Positions 1 to 9,214 of a stretch of 29,873 bases of DNA are shown here, one piece after another. Position numbers and translations under genes: made by a program. Source of the DNA: JALCSJ01 sp036788835 (GTDB taxonomy: Bacteria > Bacillota > Negativicutes > Acidaminococcales > Acidaminococcaceae); assembly GCA_036788835.1 (NCBI GenBank), contig DAIQMR010000027.1, positions 1 to 29,873 of the forward strand, given 5' to 3'. Positions within the stretch are counted from its first letter, which is position 1. Every line of letters begins with the position of its first letter. The notes beneath the pieces are model-generated. The model was given only the letters and a program-made list of their open reading frames with translations. It did no database searches and had not been told where the DNA came from.

Positions 1-1025
1 ATCTTCAATAATTCTATAGCATTATTCGGAGTATATCTCTGCCGTAAATCTTCCGGCATATTTTCTAGCAGTTCATTTATTTCTACAAAAGATAGCTTAT
101 ATGTGTGCCGCAAAGCCACAGCATATTTGTAAGCTGCTTTATGTATAGCCGGTAAGAGACGTGTTACAGAATAGCCCCATAGATTATCACCATAATATTT
201 TTCAATAATCTCGCATATTTTTAGTATTTCCGGGAAATTATATTTCTTTCCATTTACTCTATTCATATGGCTGGCAATAATTTCTGTTTGCAAATTTCCG
301 GCTCCCTGTCCCATACCTAGTGCGCAGGAGTCGACAATCAGTGCTCTACCAGAATATTGTTGTATAAAAGTTAATGCATTTGAAAAGGCAAGATTTATAT
401 TGTTATGAGCATGAAAACCAATTCTTATTGTTTTATCTAACGAAGCATCATATTTTTTATATAAATTCACAATATTTTCTTCTTGCATATATCCATAGCT
501 ATCTACGAAATATAGTGCATATGCTTTCATCTTATTAGCTGCATTAATTATCATTTTTAATTCATTATCGGTATATCGCATAGTTAACATAGGCTGAACA
601 AAAACAGAATAACCTTTTTCTGCAAGTGTCGCACAAAAGTCCAATGATTTTTTTAGCTCAGAATAACGAATAATTACTCGTATTGCCTTTACTAATCCTG
701 GTCGCCAAGCAGGTATATCTGATGCCGGAGTATCTGGTCCTCTAAATAAAGCAGCGTAAAGTTGCGTCTTAGGATATTCTTTAGGTATTACTTTTGATAT
801 GCTTTCTATATCCTGATAAATACAAAAACAGTGTTTATCATCTGGTGATATCTCAATAGAACCAAGTTCAACAATATCTAAATTGGTCTCAGGAAATATT
901 TCTATTATTTTCTTCACATCTTGTGTTGCAAAACTACGGGTAGATATTTTGTTTTTATTGGCATCTTCTAATCCTAATCCACCATCGCGCAGCGTACAAT
1001 CCAAAATTTTAATTTTCTTGACCAT
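1..1025 (-). CDS. HMGL-like (DRE-TIM) aldolase, partial (3' end outside window)
   Basis: I translated this by hand from an ATG at 1023-1025; the frame stays open for 341 codons to the window edge, so the C-terminus is missing. The N-terminus reads MVKKIKILDCTLRDGG, the metal and substrate motif of the HMGL-like / DRE-TIM metallolyases. About residue 218 is GFHAHNN, the second metal ligand motif (HxH), followed by DSCALGMGQGAGN. The closest named relatives are 4-hydroxy-2-oxovalerate aldolase and isopropylmalate/homocitrate synthases. These enzymes make or break C-C bonds next to a carbonyl. The gene starts 24 nt after gtrA, with GAGGA as a weak binding site, and closes the CDP-sugar end of the locus. 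A role in making a branched sugar or an acyl substituent is inference from context; the substrate is unknown. Confidence 0.85.
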   Translation of the reverse strand, partial: MVKKIKILDCTLRDGGLGLEDANKNKISTRSFATQDVKKIIEIFPETNLDIVELGSIEISPDDKHCFCIYQDIESISKVIPKEYPKTQLYAALFRGPDTPASDIPAWRPGLVKAIRVIIRYSELKKSLDFCATLAEKGYSVFVQPMLTMRYTDNELKMIINAANKMKAYALYFVDSYGYMQEENIVNLYKKYDASLDKTIRIGFHAHNNINLAFSNALTFIQQYSGRALIVDSCALGMGQGAGNLQTEIIASHMNRVNGKKYNFPEILKICEIIEKYYGDNLWGYSVTRLLPAIHKAAYKYAVALRHTYKLSFVEINELLENMPEDLRQRYTPNNAIELLK

Positions 1026-1049
1026 TTTTCTTTTATCCTCGCTAACAAT

Positions 1050-1448
1050 TTATTTGAATGACCAAAATTTATTAAGCACAAAATTTAACGGTATAGTAAC
1101 TATCAGCGTTATAATTGGTGCCACATACCTTGAAACTCCTAGATAATCAACTAAAATGTACATAAGGCCAGTACTAATAATGCTAGTACTTCCATATGCC
1201 ACATATGTTTTTATTAATACGGTAATAGCAGAATTTCGTTGTGACTTAAAAACATATCTATGAATCCACACGAAAGCATTGAAAACACTAACTATAAAAC
1301 CTATTATATTAGCGAAAAGATAAAAACATTTGAAATATAGTAACAAATAATATACCGCTAAATATACTAGCGTATTACTTGCTCCTACGAGACAAAATTT
1401 ACCAAATTGCCATATTTTAGGGTTCTCTTGCAACCAAGTCTTAATCAC
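1050..1448 (-). CDS. GtrA-like membrane protein (polyprenyl-phosphate-sugar flippase family)
   Basis: A protein of 132 residues with four hydrophobic segments (about 15-35, 42-62, 78-98 and 105-125) and the GtrA/DPMS family signature near the N-terminus (QFGKFCLVGASNTLVYL). GtrA proteins are thought to flip undecaprenyl-phosphate-linked sugars across the inner membrane for periplasmic glycosylation. The start is GTG at 1448: GGAGG lies 5 nt upstream, inside the last codons of rfbG, and the genes overlap by 8 nt, so translation is probably coupled. The partner GT2 synthase (GtrB type) is not in the window. The GT-C-like protein at 3408-6080 is a candidate final transferase. Confidence 0.85.
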   Translation of the reverse strand: MIKTWLQENPKIWQFGKFCLVGASNTLVYLAVYYLLLYFKCFYLFANIIGFIVSVFNAFVWIHRYVFKSQRNSAITVLIKTYVAYGSTSIISTGLMYILVDYLGVSRYVAPIITLIVTIPLNFVLNKFWSFK

Positions 1449-2511
1449 TATTTCCTCCAGATTGCAAAAATTCTCTAATTTGTTTTTCCATGCATTTACT
1501 TATATTACCCTTTTGTTGATATACCTTAGACCATTCTACTGTCTTATCTACAGCATCAGTTATGTGCCACTTAGGCTGCCAACCAAAAGCATTCTTTAAT
1601 TTACTGTTGTCCAGCTTTAAGAAACTGGCTTCATGAGGTCCTTCTACGCTGACGTTCTTCCAGCTTTGACCATTGCCCCATTTAGCGCAGAAAATATCAG
1701 CCAATTGACCGGTAGTAACGCAATCACAATCGTCCGGCCCTACGTTGTAATACCCTGCATATTTATGGTCTTTGTACTGAGCTTCTACGATCATTAGATA
1801 GGCATACAATGGCTCTAAAACATGCTGATAGGGCCGCGTAGAATAAGGGTTCCTGACAATAATCTCGTCACCCTTCATCGCTGCCCTAACACAATCAGGT
1901 ATTATTCTGTTTTCCGCGAAATCTCCACCCCCAATAACATTGCCTGCTCTGGCCGTAGAGATTGCAACTTTACCATCACTAAAAAAGCTCTTTTTATAGC
2001 TGTGCGTTACCAATTCTGAACAGCTTTTGCTGTTAGAATATGTGTCATAGCCATCTAATGGGTCCGTTTCTTTATACCCTTTATTGGCTTGTTCTTTATT
2101 TTCATATACTTTATCTGTTGTCACATTGAGAAATGACTTAACAGAATCTGTTAGACGTACACATTCCAATACATTTACCGTTCCCATAACGTTGGTAGAA
2201 TATGTCCCTACCGGATTATGGTAGCTCTCTATAACTAAAGGTTGTGCTGCTAAATGCATAACGATCTCCGGTTGTGCTTCTGCAAAGACAGCCCTTAATT
2301 TATCCAGGTCTCTAATATCCCCAATAACAGAGTTCATGCCTGGTTTCACTATGCTGTCATAGATGACCTTGCCTTCAGCAGTAGGTGATTCTAAGGCATA
2401 ACCGGTTACCTTAGCTCCCGCCATTTCTAACATTTTGCAGAGCCAAGTTCCTTTAAATCCTGTATCTCCAGTTATTAGCACACTTTTCCCCTTGAAAAAG
2501 CTCAAATTCAT
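1441..2511 (-). CDS. rfbG: CDP-glucose 4,6-dehydratase
   Basis: A short-chain (extended SDR) enzyme that converts CDP-D-glucose to CDP-4-keto-6-deoxyglucose in the cytoplasm. Near the N-terminus is the NAD-binding motif GDTGFKGTWL, then NVTTDKVYEN and the catalytic Tyr-x3-Lys in YSNSK. The long match to the RfbG family includes the AGNVIGGGDFAENRIIPD stretch. I chose the ATG at 2511: GGAAG lies 8 nt upstream and the ATG overlaps the rfbF stop codon as TAATG. A GTG at 2526 would add five residues. Together with rfbF it forms the first two steps of CDP-deoxysugar synthesis. No RfbH-like dehydrase is visible, so the final sugar is not a proven 3,6-dideoxyhexose. Confidence 0.95.
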   Translation of the reverse strand: MNLSFFKGKSVLITGDTGFKGTWLCKMLEMAGAKVTGYALESPTAEGKVIYDSIVKPGMNSVIGDIRDLDKLRAVFAEAQPEIVMHLAAQPLVIESYHNPVGTYSTNVMGTVNVLECVRLTDSVKSFLNVTTDKVYENKEQANKGYKETDPLDGYDTYSNSKSCSELVTHSYKKSFFSDGKVAISTARAGNVIGGGDFAENRIIPDCVRAAMKGDEIIVRNPYSTRPYQHVLEPLYAYLMIVEAQYKDHKYAGYYNVGPDDCDCVTTGQLADIFCAKWGNGQSWKNVSVEGPHEASFLKLDNSKLKNAFGWQPKWHITDAVDKTVEWSKVYQQKGNISKCMEKQIREFLQSGGNSD

Positions 2512-3302
2512 TACCATATCTTCCACGGTGCCTTTCCACTAGCCCACATTTCTTCTAATTGCATTTTATCTCTTTGGGTATCCATGCATTTCCAGAATCC
2601 GTCGTGCTTATATGCTACCAATTGTCCTTCGTTAGCAACGTGTTCCAAAGGAGCTTTTTCGAATACAGTACTATCACCCTCAATGTAATCAAAAATTTGC
2701 GGTTCTAGAACCATAAAACCAGCATTAATCATAGCTCCGTCCGATTCGCTTTTTTCTCTAAAAGAAGTAATCTCATTGTTCTGATCTATGTCCAAAACAC
2801 CAAATCTTTGCCCAGCATTAACAGCAGTTAAAGTGGCAATCTTGCCATTGATTTTATGGAATTCAACCAGTTTGTCAATATCAATATTACTAACACCATC
2901 ACCATATGTGAGCATGAATGAGTCATCTCCAATGTATCTTTGAATACGTTTTACACGACCGCCAGTCATGGTATTAAGGCCAGTATCTACCACGGTAACC
3001 TTCCATGGTTCAGAATTTGTATTATGAATGGTCATTTGATTATTGGCAATATCAAAAGTAATATCTGACATATGTAAAAAATAGTCAGAAAAATACTCTT
3101 TAATCATGTGCTGTTTATAACCTGCACAGATAACAAATTCATTATAACCATAATGAGAATATTGCTTCATGATGTGCCAAAGAATAGGCCGTCCACCGAT
3201 TTCAATCATTGGTTTCGGTTTTAATATGCTTTCTTCACTTATACGTGTTCCAAATCCTCCGGCTAAAATAACTATTTTCATATTTTTTCTGTGCATACAC
3301 AT
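2511..3302 (-). CDS. rfbF: Glucose-1-phosphate cytidylyltransferase
   Basis: Makes CDP-glucose from CTP and glucose 1-phosphate. The nucleotidyltransferase signature is MKIVILAGGFGTRISEE, followed by the RfbF-typical LKPKPMIEIGG and WHIMKQYSHYG. The ending with CMDTQRDKMQLEEMW is also typical of the family. The usual family start is the Met at 3281, but the only ribosome-binding-like sequence (AAGGA) sits 10 nt before the ATG at 3302, so I give the longer form (263 residues, seven extra). A 7-bp inverted repeat covers this start region. The stop codon overlaps the rfbG start. The partner of rfbG is certain from adjacency; the end product is not. Confidence 0.95.
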   Translation of the reverse strand: MCMHRKNMKIVILAGGFGTRISEESILKPKPMIEIGGRPILWHIMKQYSHYGYNEFVICAGYKQHMIKEYFSDYFLHMSDITFDIANNQMTIHNTNSEPWKVTVVDTGLNTMTGGRVKRIQRYIGDDSFMLTYGDGVSNIDIDKLVEFHKINGKIATLTAVNAGQRFGVLDIDQNNEITSFREKSESDGAMINAGFMVLEPQIFDYIEGDSTVFEKAPLEHVANEGQLVAYKHDGFWKCMDTQRDKMQLEEMWASGKAPWKIW

Positions 3303-3309
3303 GTATGCA
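3292..3309. repeat. Inverted repeat over the rfbF start region
   Basis: TGCATAC and GTATGCA flank the 4-nt loop ACAT. The repeat covers the ATG at 3302 and sits just downstream of the AAGGA site. It could fold in the mRNA and affect rfbF translation, but at 7 bp it may be chance. Confidence 0.35.
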
Positions 3310-3407
3310 TTTTCCTTTCTTGTTTATTACAATATCTCTAAGAACCATATGTTCATTAATATACATTCTTAATGTAAAATCGATTAAATATTTCAAAACG
3401 CTTTCCG

Positions 3408-6080
3408 CTAAAAATTTCTCCTTTTGTGTATATAATATATGGCTATACAAAGACTACCCAGTGATAGTATAACACTTTCTCTCCAAAAAACAGGAGAATA
3501 TCTAAATTCAATATTATTGTTTCCAGCAGGAACATACATTCCCTGTATTACTCCATTAACCATATGAAGTTTTGTTTCCTGATTATTGACATAGGCATGC
3601 CAACCAGGGTAGTAATTCTGTGAAAAGTTAATAAAACATTCTTGTTTGCTATAAATATCTGCCGTAATCCCATTATATCCAAATTTGATTTCAGATATTT
3701 GTGCATCATTATTATTAAGCATTTTACTATTTGTTTCAACATAGCTCTTTGTTAAAAAATCATATTGCGTTGTATCCATATATAACTTCTTGAAATCAGT
3801 ATTTGGTATTACTTTCTGTGTTGTGTATAAAATATTCTTATAGTTTGGGTTAAAATAAATATTCTTTCCATTTACATTAGTATAAAAATCATACTTTCCA
3901 ATTTTATCAATTTTGATACATTCGGAAACTTGAAGATTGACAATCTCTATTTTAGTATTTGTTTTTACCAGAATTCTAAGCATCGTTTTCGTTTGGTAAG
4001 GAATATTAAGACTATTCATATAATATACTATTTTATTCTGTCCTGAGCCTCTATTTGCATCAATTTCCGTTTCTCTAAAATCATATTTTTCTCCACCATA
4101 AAAATCTACTATAAATATTTCTGGAGCTTTTGTAGTTAAATACTCAACCTCAACTTTATACATAACATTAGATTTTAATTGTATTGGCACTGAATGTACA
4201 AGCAAATTCTTCCCTGGCTCTATTATTAAATCATTTATATTTAACAATACAGCATTGTGTATTTTTGAAGGTGTTGTTATAATATTATTTTTTTGTATAA
4301 TATTGCTACTATCAATTAAATACTTAATCCCTAACATAGAAATTACATCATTTTGAAAATATATATTATATGGTGCATCTAATGACCCAGTTATCAAACC
4401 CGATAAATTAAAATTTGGTAATCTACCAGTAGAAAATATTTTAAAAATATTAGGATTGTTCATAGCTATATACGCATTTAAAGATGGTATCTTTTTGACC
4501 ATTGAAGCATTTTGAGATATAAAACTCGTGTGCGCCCCATCAATTCCATAAAAAGCATCCCACACTTTGCTGTTCCCTATTTCTTCAAACAAATTATTTG
4601 TTGTACTAACATTATTATAAATTTTTGAAACCTTCTCGCTTGATGTCACGCTATAATATGGGTGTATTTCCCAAAGAGTTATTGCACTTATTCCTGCCAA
4701 TAAAAGATGCTTATTGATTTCTTTTTTTTGATTAGTAAAAAATAATATCAAACTAAATGCACATAAAGCAACCAGTTCGCATCCAAAAAGGTCAACATAT
4801 TTGGAGAAAAAATTTGAGCCTATATTTTGCCTTAAAATATATTTACATCTCAATATTGTTGTTATAAAAGTGATAGATGTAATAATGAATGATGTTTTAT
4901 ATAATTTTTCCACTTCTTTTTTTTGTAAGCAAAGATTTAGTCCATAAGCAAATAGTACAAATGAAAAAAAGATGAATACAAACAATACTCTTGCCGGGCA
5001 TCTAAAGCCATTAATACCCGGAATTTTATATAACAAAAATCCAAGAAATGGAACATGTGCATTTGCAGCGTATACGAATGAAAGAATAAGCATTACGACA
5101 AACAATTTAATGTTATTATCGCGCCTGTAGCGAATCGCTGAGAAAAAAATAATACTAAAAACACACACGCCTAAAAAAATTTCTATATCCATTTCTGAAG
5201 ATGCCATATACCCATCCGGCATATAAATGTTACCATCAAACCATTTGGGTAATAACATCATCACAATTTTATAAAAAGAAATAGAATATGTTTTAAAAAT
5301 TTCTATTGAAGTAGGAATAAATCCATAGCTTTTATAAGTTGAAATCGTAAATAGTGTCTGAAATAGTTGTACAGAAACAATGCCAATATAAATACCCATA
5401 GAAATAATATACTGTTTCATGCATTTTCTAATGCTACATTTTAGCATTCTTGACTTTATAAAAAAATAAATGCTTGCAAAACCTGCAGTATAAACTGCCT
5501 CCTGAACAAATGGTCCGAAAAACTGCAATGCCAGGACAAATGAGGCATAAATTGAATATTTTTTTTCTCTTTCTTGAAAATATTTTTCGAAATAGAATAA
5601 AACTCCAGGCAAATAAACCACTGATGAAATGATTGCCATATGATTTTTTCTGAAACCACCTAGATGTATTGATAACATATAAAGCAATGCCGTACAAAAA
5701 GAAACACTATTAATGCACCCTATTGTTTTCAAATACTTGAAGGTGAAACAACCAGCAACAGCAATATGAAAACCATATACACAATAAACAAAATACTTGA
5801 TTGGCAAAAAAGAAAGAATTATTGCTGGTAAATATAAAGGGGACATTGATATATCTGATATAAAAGGAATACCATTTTCTAAATACTTATTCCAAAAAGG
5901 AAAAACTCCATTCAAAAACGCCTCTTTTTGAAATATTCTTGGAACGAGATATGCTATTCCATCTCCGGATAAAAAGACCTTGTCTGTTGTAAATAATTCC
6001 CAATATAAGCAAAATGGTACTGCAAAAGCAATTATAGCAATTAGAATAACTAATATACGCTCTTTAACTCTATCTGACAC
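3408..6080 (-). CDS. YfhO-like GT-C membrane glycosyltransferase
   Basis: An 890-residue integral membrane protein. The first half holds about a dozen hydrophobic helices. An extracytoplasmic domain rich in beta-type sequence follows (about 480-850), and a last helix ends in a basic tail (HKRRNF). An acidic motif FLSGDGIAYLVP (Asp at 40) lies after the first helix, where GT-C enzymes keep the catalytic acid. The overall plan matches the YfhO family, which in Gram-positive bacteria glycosylates cell-surface polymers using polyprenyl-phosphate sugars. The start is GTG, with AGGAG 8 nt upstream. It sits between manC and rfbF. With the GtrA-like gene nearby, decoration of the exported polysaccharide on the outer face of the membrane is the likely job (inference). 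Confidence 0.75.
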   Translation of the reverse strand: MSDRVKERILVILIAIIAFAVPFCLYWELFTTDKVFLSGDGIAYLVPRIFQKEAFLNGVFPFWNKYLENGIPFISDISMSPLYLPAIILSFLPIKYFVYCVYGFHIAVAGCFTFKYLKTIGCINSVSFCTALLYMLSIHLGGFRKNHMAIISSVVYLPGVLFYFEKYFQEREKKYSIYASFVLALQFFGPFVQEAVYTAGFASIYFFIKSRMLKCSIRKCMKQYIISMGIYIGIVSVQLFQTLFTISTYKSYGFIPTSIEIFKTYSISFYKIVMMLLPKWFDGNIYMPDGYMASSEMDIEIFLGVCVFSIIFFSAIRYRRDNNIKLFVVMLILSFVYAANAHVPFLGFLLYKIPGINGFRCPARVLFVFIFFSFVLFAYGLNLCLQKKEVEKLYKTSFIITSITFITTILRCKYILRQNIGSNFFSKYVDLFGCELVALCAFSLILFFTNQKKEINKHLLLAGISAITLWEIHPYYSVTSSEKVSKIYNNVSTTNNLFEEIGNSKVWDAFYGIDGAHTSFISQNASMVKKIPSLNAYIAMNNPNIFKIFSTGRLPNFNLSGLITGSLDAPYNIYFQNDVISMLGIKYLIDSSNIIQKNNIITTPSKIHNAVLLNINDLIIEPGKNLLVHSVPIQLKSNVMYKVEVEYLTTKAPEIFIVDFYGGEKYDFRETEIDANRGSGQNKIVYYMNSLNIPYQTKTMLRILVKTNTKIEIVNLQVSECIKIDKIGKYDFYTNVNGKNIYFNPNYKNILYTTQKVIPNTDFKKLYMDTTQYDFLTKSYVETNSKMLNNNDAQISEIKFGYNGITADIYSKQECFINFSQNYYPGWHAYVNNQETKLHMVNGVIQGMYVPAGNNNIEFRYSPVFWRESVILSLGSLCIAIYYIHKRRNF

Positions 6081-6122
6081 TTTATTTTCTCCTTTAATAT
6101 TTTGCCATCCGATTAAAACTTT

Positions 6123-7505
6123 CTATCTCCCATAAACATCCTCGAATCTTTCAATGTCATCCTCTCCCAAATACTGACCAACCTGGACTTCAATAACAAC
6201 GATTTCTTTATCTGTCAAATTTTCCAATCTATGTTTGCTACCAATAGGAATGTATGTACTTTCATTTGGTCTGAACTCTTTACTCTCTTCCCCAATAGTA
6301 ATAGTCGCTTCACCGGATACAATAATCCAGTGTTCACTACGCTTGTGATGCAATTGCAGACTAAGTTTCCCTCCTGATTTTACTACTATTCTCTTTACTT
6401 TAAATCCGTCACCTTCACTTAGAATAGTATAGTTACCCCATGGTCTTAACATGGTTACATTCTCCATAGTTTCTTTACGTTCTGCTAATTGCAATTTTTC
6501 AAATACTTTTTTTACCTTTTGAGAATCACCCTTTTTAGTTATGAGAACTACATCTGGAGTTTCAATAATAGTTGTATCTTCTAGTCCTATCCCGACCACC
6601 ATGCGACTATTGCTCAATACCATAGTATTCTCACAGTCTAATAGCTCAACATCTCCACTAGCAACATTATCTGATACGTCGGTATCCAGAGTCTCACTAA
6701 GAGCATCCCAGGAACCAATATCATTCCAATAAATATCAAATGGCAAAACTGCCATCTTGTCTGATTGCTCAGCAATTGCATAATCTATTGAAATATTCGG
6801 CATGGTTGCAAAGTTTTGAATTGTCTTGTCATATCCGGTAGCAAGAGTATCAGTAATAGCCGGTTCAAACTTTTTCAATTCATCCAGCATTGTCTTAACA
6901 GAAAAAATAAACATACCTGCATTCCAATAATAATTACCAGCTTTTAGATAGGAAGCAGCTACTTCTTTAGTTGGTTTTTCTTTAAAAGCATATACCTTAT
7001 ACCCTCCAATGGCTAATGATTCTCCTGCTCTAATATACCCATACCCTGTTTCCGGCTTATCAGGAACAACACCTAAGGTCACAATCTCCCCACTCTTAGC
7101 AATTTGTTCTGCTTTATCAACCAATTTCAAAAATTGTCCCTTTGGTTGCACAATGTGATCTGACGGTGCTACAAAGACAACTTCGTCGTCAACGACACCA
7201 AGCTTCTCCCGGCAATATTGCACAGCTAAAGCAATAGCCGGAGCTGTATTACGGCCAATAGGCTCTAAAATAATACTTGCCTCTTCTGCTTTTTCTTCTT
7301 TCAATATGTCCTGAACATAGAATTTGTAATCCGCATTAGTAACAATAATAAAATCCTTTGGTTCTACTTTACCAAGAAATCTATCAATTGTCTGTGCCAA
7401 TAATGATTTCTTCCCTGCAATTTTCAAGAATTGCTTGGGATAACATTTGCGAGACAAAGGAAATAATCTAGTACCACTACCACCAGCTAAGATTATTATT
7501 TTCAT
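6123..7505 (-). CDS. manC: Mannose-1-phosphate guanylyltransferase / mannose-6-phosphate isomerase (type II PMI)
   Basis: A bifunctional enzyme of 460 residues supplying GDP-mannose, the precursor for Gmd and Rmd. The N-terminal guanylyltransferase domain begins MKIIILAGGSGTRLFPLSR, with the PKQFL motif next, and later FVAPSDH and the WNAGMF / YWNDIGSW signatures. The C-terminal cupin domain (about 350-460) has RPWGNY and the metal-binding LQLHHKRSEHWI stretch of type II PMIs. The start at 7505 is firm: GGGAGG lies 7 nt upstream. The frame stays open upstream into the IS element, but that extension is insertion sequence, not protein. The IS110 element has separated manC from the rest of the operon, so it may depend on read-through or on a promoter in the element's end. 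Confidence 0.95.
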   Translation of the reverse strand: MKIIILAGGSGTRLFPLSRKCYPKQFLKIAGKKSLLAQTIDRFLGKVEPKDFIIVTNADYKFYVQDILKEEKAEEASIILEPIGRNTAPAIALAVQYCREKLGVVDDEVVFVAPSDHIVQPKGQFLKLVDKAEQIAKSGEIVTLGVVPDKPETGYGYIRAGESLAIGGYKVYAFKEKPTKEVAASYLKAGNYYWNAGMFIFSVKTMLDELKKFEPAITDTLATGYDKTIQNFATMPNISIDYAIAEQSDKMAVLPFDIYWNDIGSWDALSETLDTDVSDNVASGDVELLDCENTMVLSNSRMVVGIGLEDTTIIETPDVVLITKKGDSQKVKKVFEKLQLAERKETMENVTMLRPWGNYTILSEGDGFKVKRIVVKSGGKLSLQLHHKRSEHWIIVSGEATITIGEESKEFRPNESTYIPIGSKHRLENLTDKEIVVIEVQVGQYLGEDDIERFEDVYGR

Positions 7506-7513
7506 TTTACTTC

Positions 7514-7525
7514 CTCCCATATAAA
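7514..7525. repeat. 12-bp direct repeat, manC-side flank of the IS110 element
   Basis: CTCCCATATAAA occurs here and again at 9326-9337, on either side of the transposase region. Here it includes part of the manC ribosome binding site. Collapsing the two copies rebuilds a short, normal operon spacer between the upstream glycosyltransferase gene and manC. Confidence 0.7.
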
Positions 7526-7639
7526 TCTTAATTTTTCTGTTGTTAACTCGTTTTATCTCGTTTTTTTTAAAGTTACATTTTTTTGCTTCCGTCACAAACA
7601 TCTCCATTGGCCATTTTTCTATGGATTTTAGGATCTTTA

Positions 7640-7927
7640 GGGTGCAGAAAACAAGACGTCGTCTCATTTCTCTGATCGGCCACTATCGCTTCCCCTTGTC
7701 CTTATGGCAGCACACCTCCCATGTCATGCGGGATCTTCCGGCATCCCGGAGTCCTGAATTCCTTCGTTCTGCTTATCCATAATGGGGCGTCATGATGCTC
7801 CCTCGCTGAGTCATTGCTCTGATGGAATAAAATCTGACTACCGGCTCTTCTTGTAACTTTCTTTTTCTTTGCGGACTCCTTCAGCACCTGTCGGTGGACG
7901 TCTTCCTGAATTCGCCTTGTTTAATTC
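7640..7927 (-). ncRNA. Candidate guide (bridge/seek) RNA region of the IS110 element
   Basis: A GC-richer non-coding stretch directly downstream of the transposase stop and on the same strand. It has no credible reading frame but clear hairpins: CGGGAT at 7729-7734 pairs with ATCCCG at 7743-7748 across 8 nt, and ATGGCAG at 7704-7710 pairs with CTCCCAT at 7716-7722 with one mismatch. The second hairpin contains CCTCCCAT (7715-7722), which is identical to the insertion flank at 7513-7520. IS110-family transposases are known to use such an RNA from a non-coding end. The exact ends and the guide assignment here are inference. Confidence 0.4.
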
Positions 7928-9214
7928 TTAGGCTATCTGTGGTCCGAAGTTTCTGTGTATGTCCGACAATAACTTCTGCCCGTCATACGCAACATGCTTG
8001 GTAAAGATAGCGTAAAACACTCTTATCAGCTTGCAGCAGATGGCAATTATCGACTGTTTCTTCTTTAAGGCATTATTTGCTCTAGTCGTATAGTAGTTAT
8101 GCAATGCGCTGAACTCAGCATTATGCGCCACCATAGGAATTGCCGCATTGAACAGTATGGCTCGCAGCCTGCTTCGACCACGTTTGCTGATCGTTGTCTG
8201 TCCTTTGTGTTTCCCTGAGCTGTTTTCCCTTAAAGATAGTCCCGCCAATTTTTGTATCTGCCTTGGGGATTCAAAACGCCTTAAATCCCCAGCTTCCGCT
8301 AAAAAACCTGAAACAGTTAATATGCCGATACCTTTAATCGCCAGCATTTGCTTGCTTTCCGGTATCTCATTGCACAGCCTCGTTATTTCTTCGAGAATGG
8401 CATCATACTGCGCCTTTTTGTAGGCATAATCCTGAAGCAATATCTTCATCTCGTATTCGGCTCCTACGGCAGATGTTCTTTGACCGATGCTGGCCTTGGC
8501 AGTCTCGCACAGGGTCGTTGCCCTTTTCATTCCTACTGCCCTCAGCTTCGCTGCCCGCCAAATATTGTTCACGCCTTCCGGGCCGAGCTCGAGAATTTTT
8601 TGTGGTGTGCATGCCACGTTTAACACCAGCATGCTTCCAATTGCTTCATAGTCCCCAAACACGTTACAGTATTCGGGGAAGTATATCGAAAACCAGCGTG
8701 CCAGGCGATTTCTTATCGCCCCCAATTCTTTGTTAACACGCATGCGGTTCGACACCATGATTCGTAAATCTGCGTATACACCTTCCGGTATATACGGCTT
8801 GCTGTAGCGCCCATCAATAACCAGTTTGGCAATTACTTTTGGGTCCTTGTAGTCGTTCTTGCTTGGACTGTTGTCATCCAGTTCCTTAGACTGCTTTACC
8901 GCATAAGGGTTAACCATAACCAGCAGGATGCCTTCATCCTCAAGATAAGCGTCTAAATTAAACCAGTAATGACCTGTGGGCTCTATGCCAACGATAACGT
9001 CTGACTTGTTGTGCTTTGCACTTATGCGCTGCATCCAGGCAGATAAAGCATTGAATCCTTCTCTGCTGTTGCTGAATATGCAAACTTTCCCAAGTTCTGT
9101 GCCACGCCAGTCGAAAGCCCTTGCAAAATGTTTGGTGCTCCCAATATCTATCCAGACTACTAAAGTACAATTTTTCACTTGCGCTATTTTCTGATTTTGT
9201 TTAAAATTATTCAT
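7928..9214 (-). CDS. IS110-family transposase (RNA-guided DEDD/serine recombinase)
   Basis: A 428-residue transposase. The N-terminal RuvC-like DEDD domain shows Asp23 in WIDIGS, Glu78 in GIEPTGHYW, and Asp121/Asp124 in NDYKDPKVIA. The C-terminal Tnp_IS116 domain has KGIGILTVSGFLAEAGD (about 294-310), LAGLSL, and GRSRLRAIL with the presumed nucleophile Ser348. All key residues are present, so it looks active. The start is an ATG with GGAGG 9 nt upstream. It is slightly long for the family (usually 320-420). It lies in the same orientation as the surrounding operon, so its mRNA may join the operon transcript. Confidence 0.95.
   Translation of the reverse strand: MNNFKQNQKIAQVKNCTLVVWIDIGSTKHFARAFDWRGTELGKVCIFSNSREGFNALSAWMQRISAKHNKSDVIVGIEPTGHYWFNLDAYLEDEGILLVMVNPYAVKQSKELDDNSPSKNDYKDPKVIAKLVIDGRYSKPYIPEGVYADLRIMVSNRMRVNKELGAIRNRLARWFSIYFPEYCNVFGDYEAIGSMLVLNVACTPQKILELGPEGVNNIWRAAKLRAVGMKRATTLCETAKASIGQRTSAVGAEYEMKILLQDYAYKKAQYDAILEEITRLCNEIPESKQMLAIKGIGILTVSGFLAEAGDLRRFESPRQIQKLAGLSLRENSSGKHKGQTTISKRGRSRLRAILFNAAIPMVAHNAEFSALHNYYTTRANNALKKKQSIIAICCKLIRVFYAIFTKHVAYDGQKLLSDIHRNFGPQIA

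Noticed and set aside
3408..6080. Wzy-type O-antigen polymerase or ligase
   Set aside because: At 890 residues with a large extracytoplasmic domain and the SGDG motif it fits YfhO-like GT-C enzymes better.
7506..7667. In-frame N-terminal extension of manC by 54 codons
   Set aside because: It reads through insertion-sequence DNA, while a strong ribosome binding site and the family's normal start are at 7505.
7540..7887. Open frames on both strands in the IS110 3' region
   Set aside because: No recognisable motifs, no binding sites and low complexity; the region is better explained as the element's structured non-coding end.
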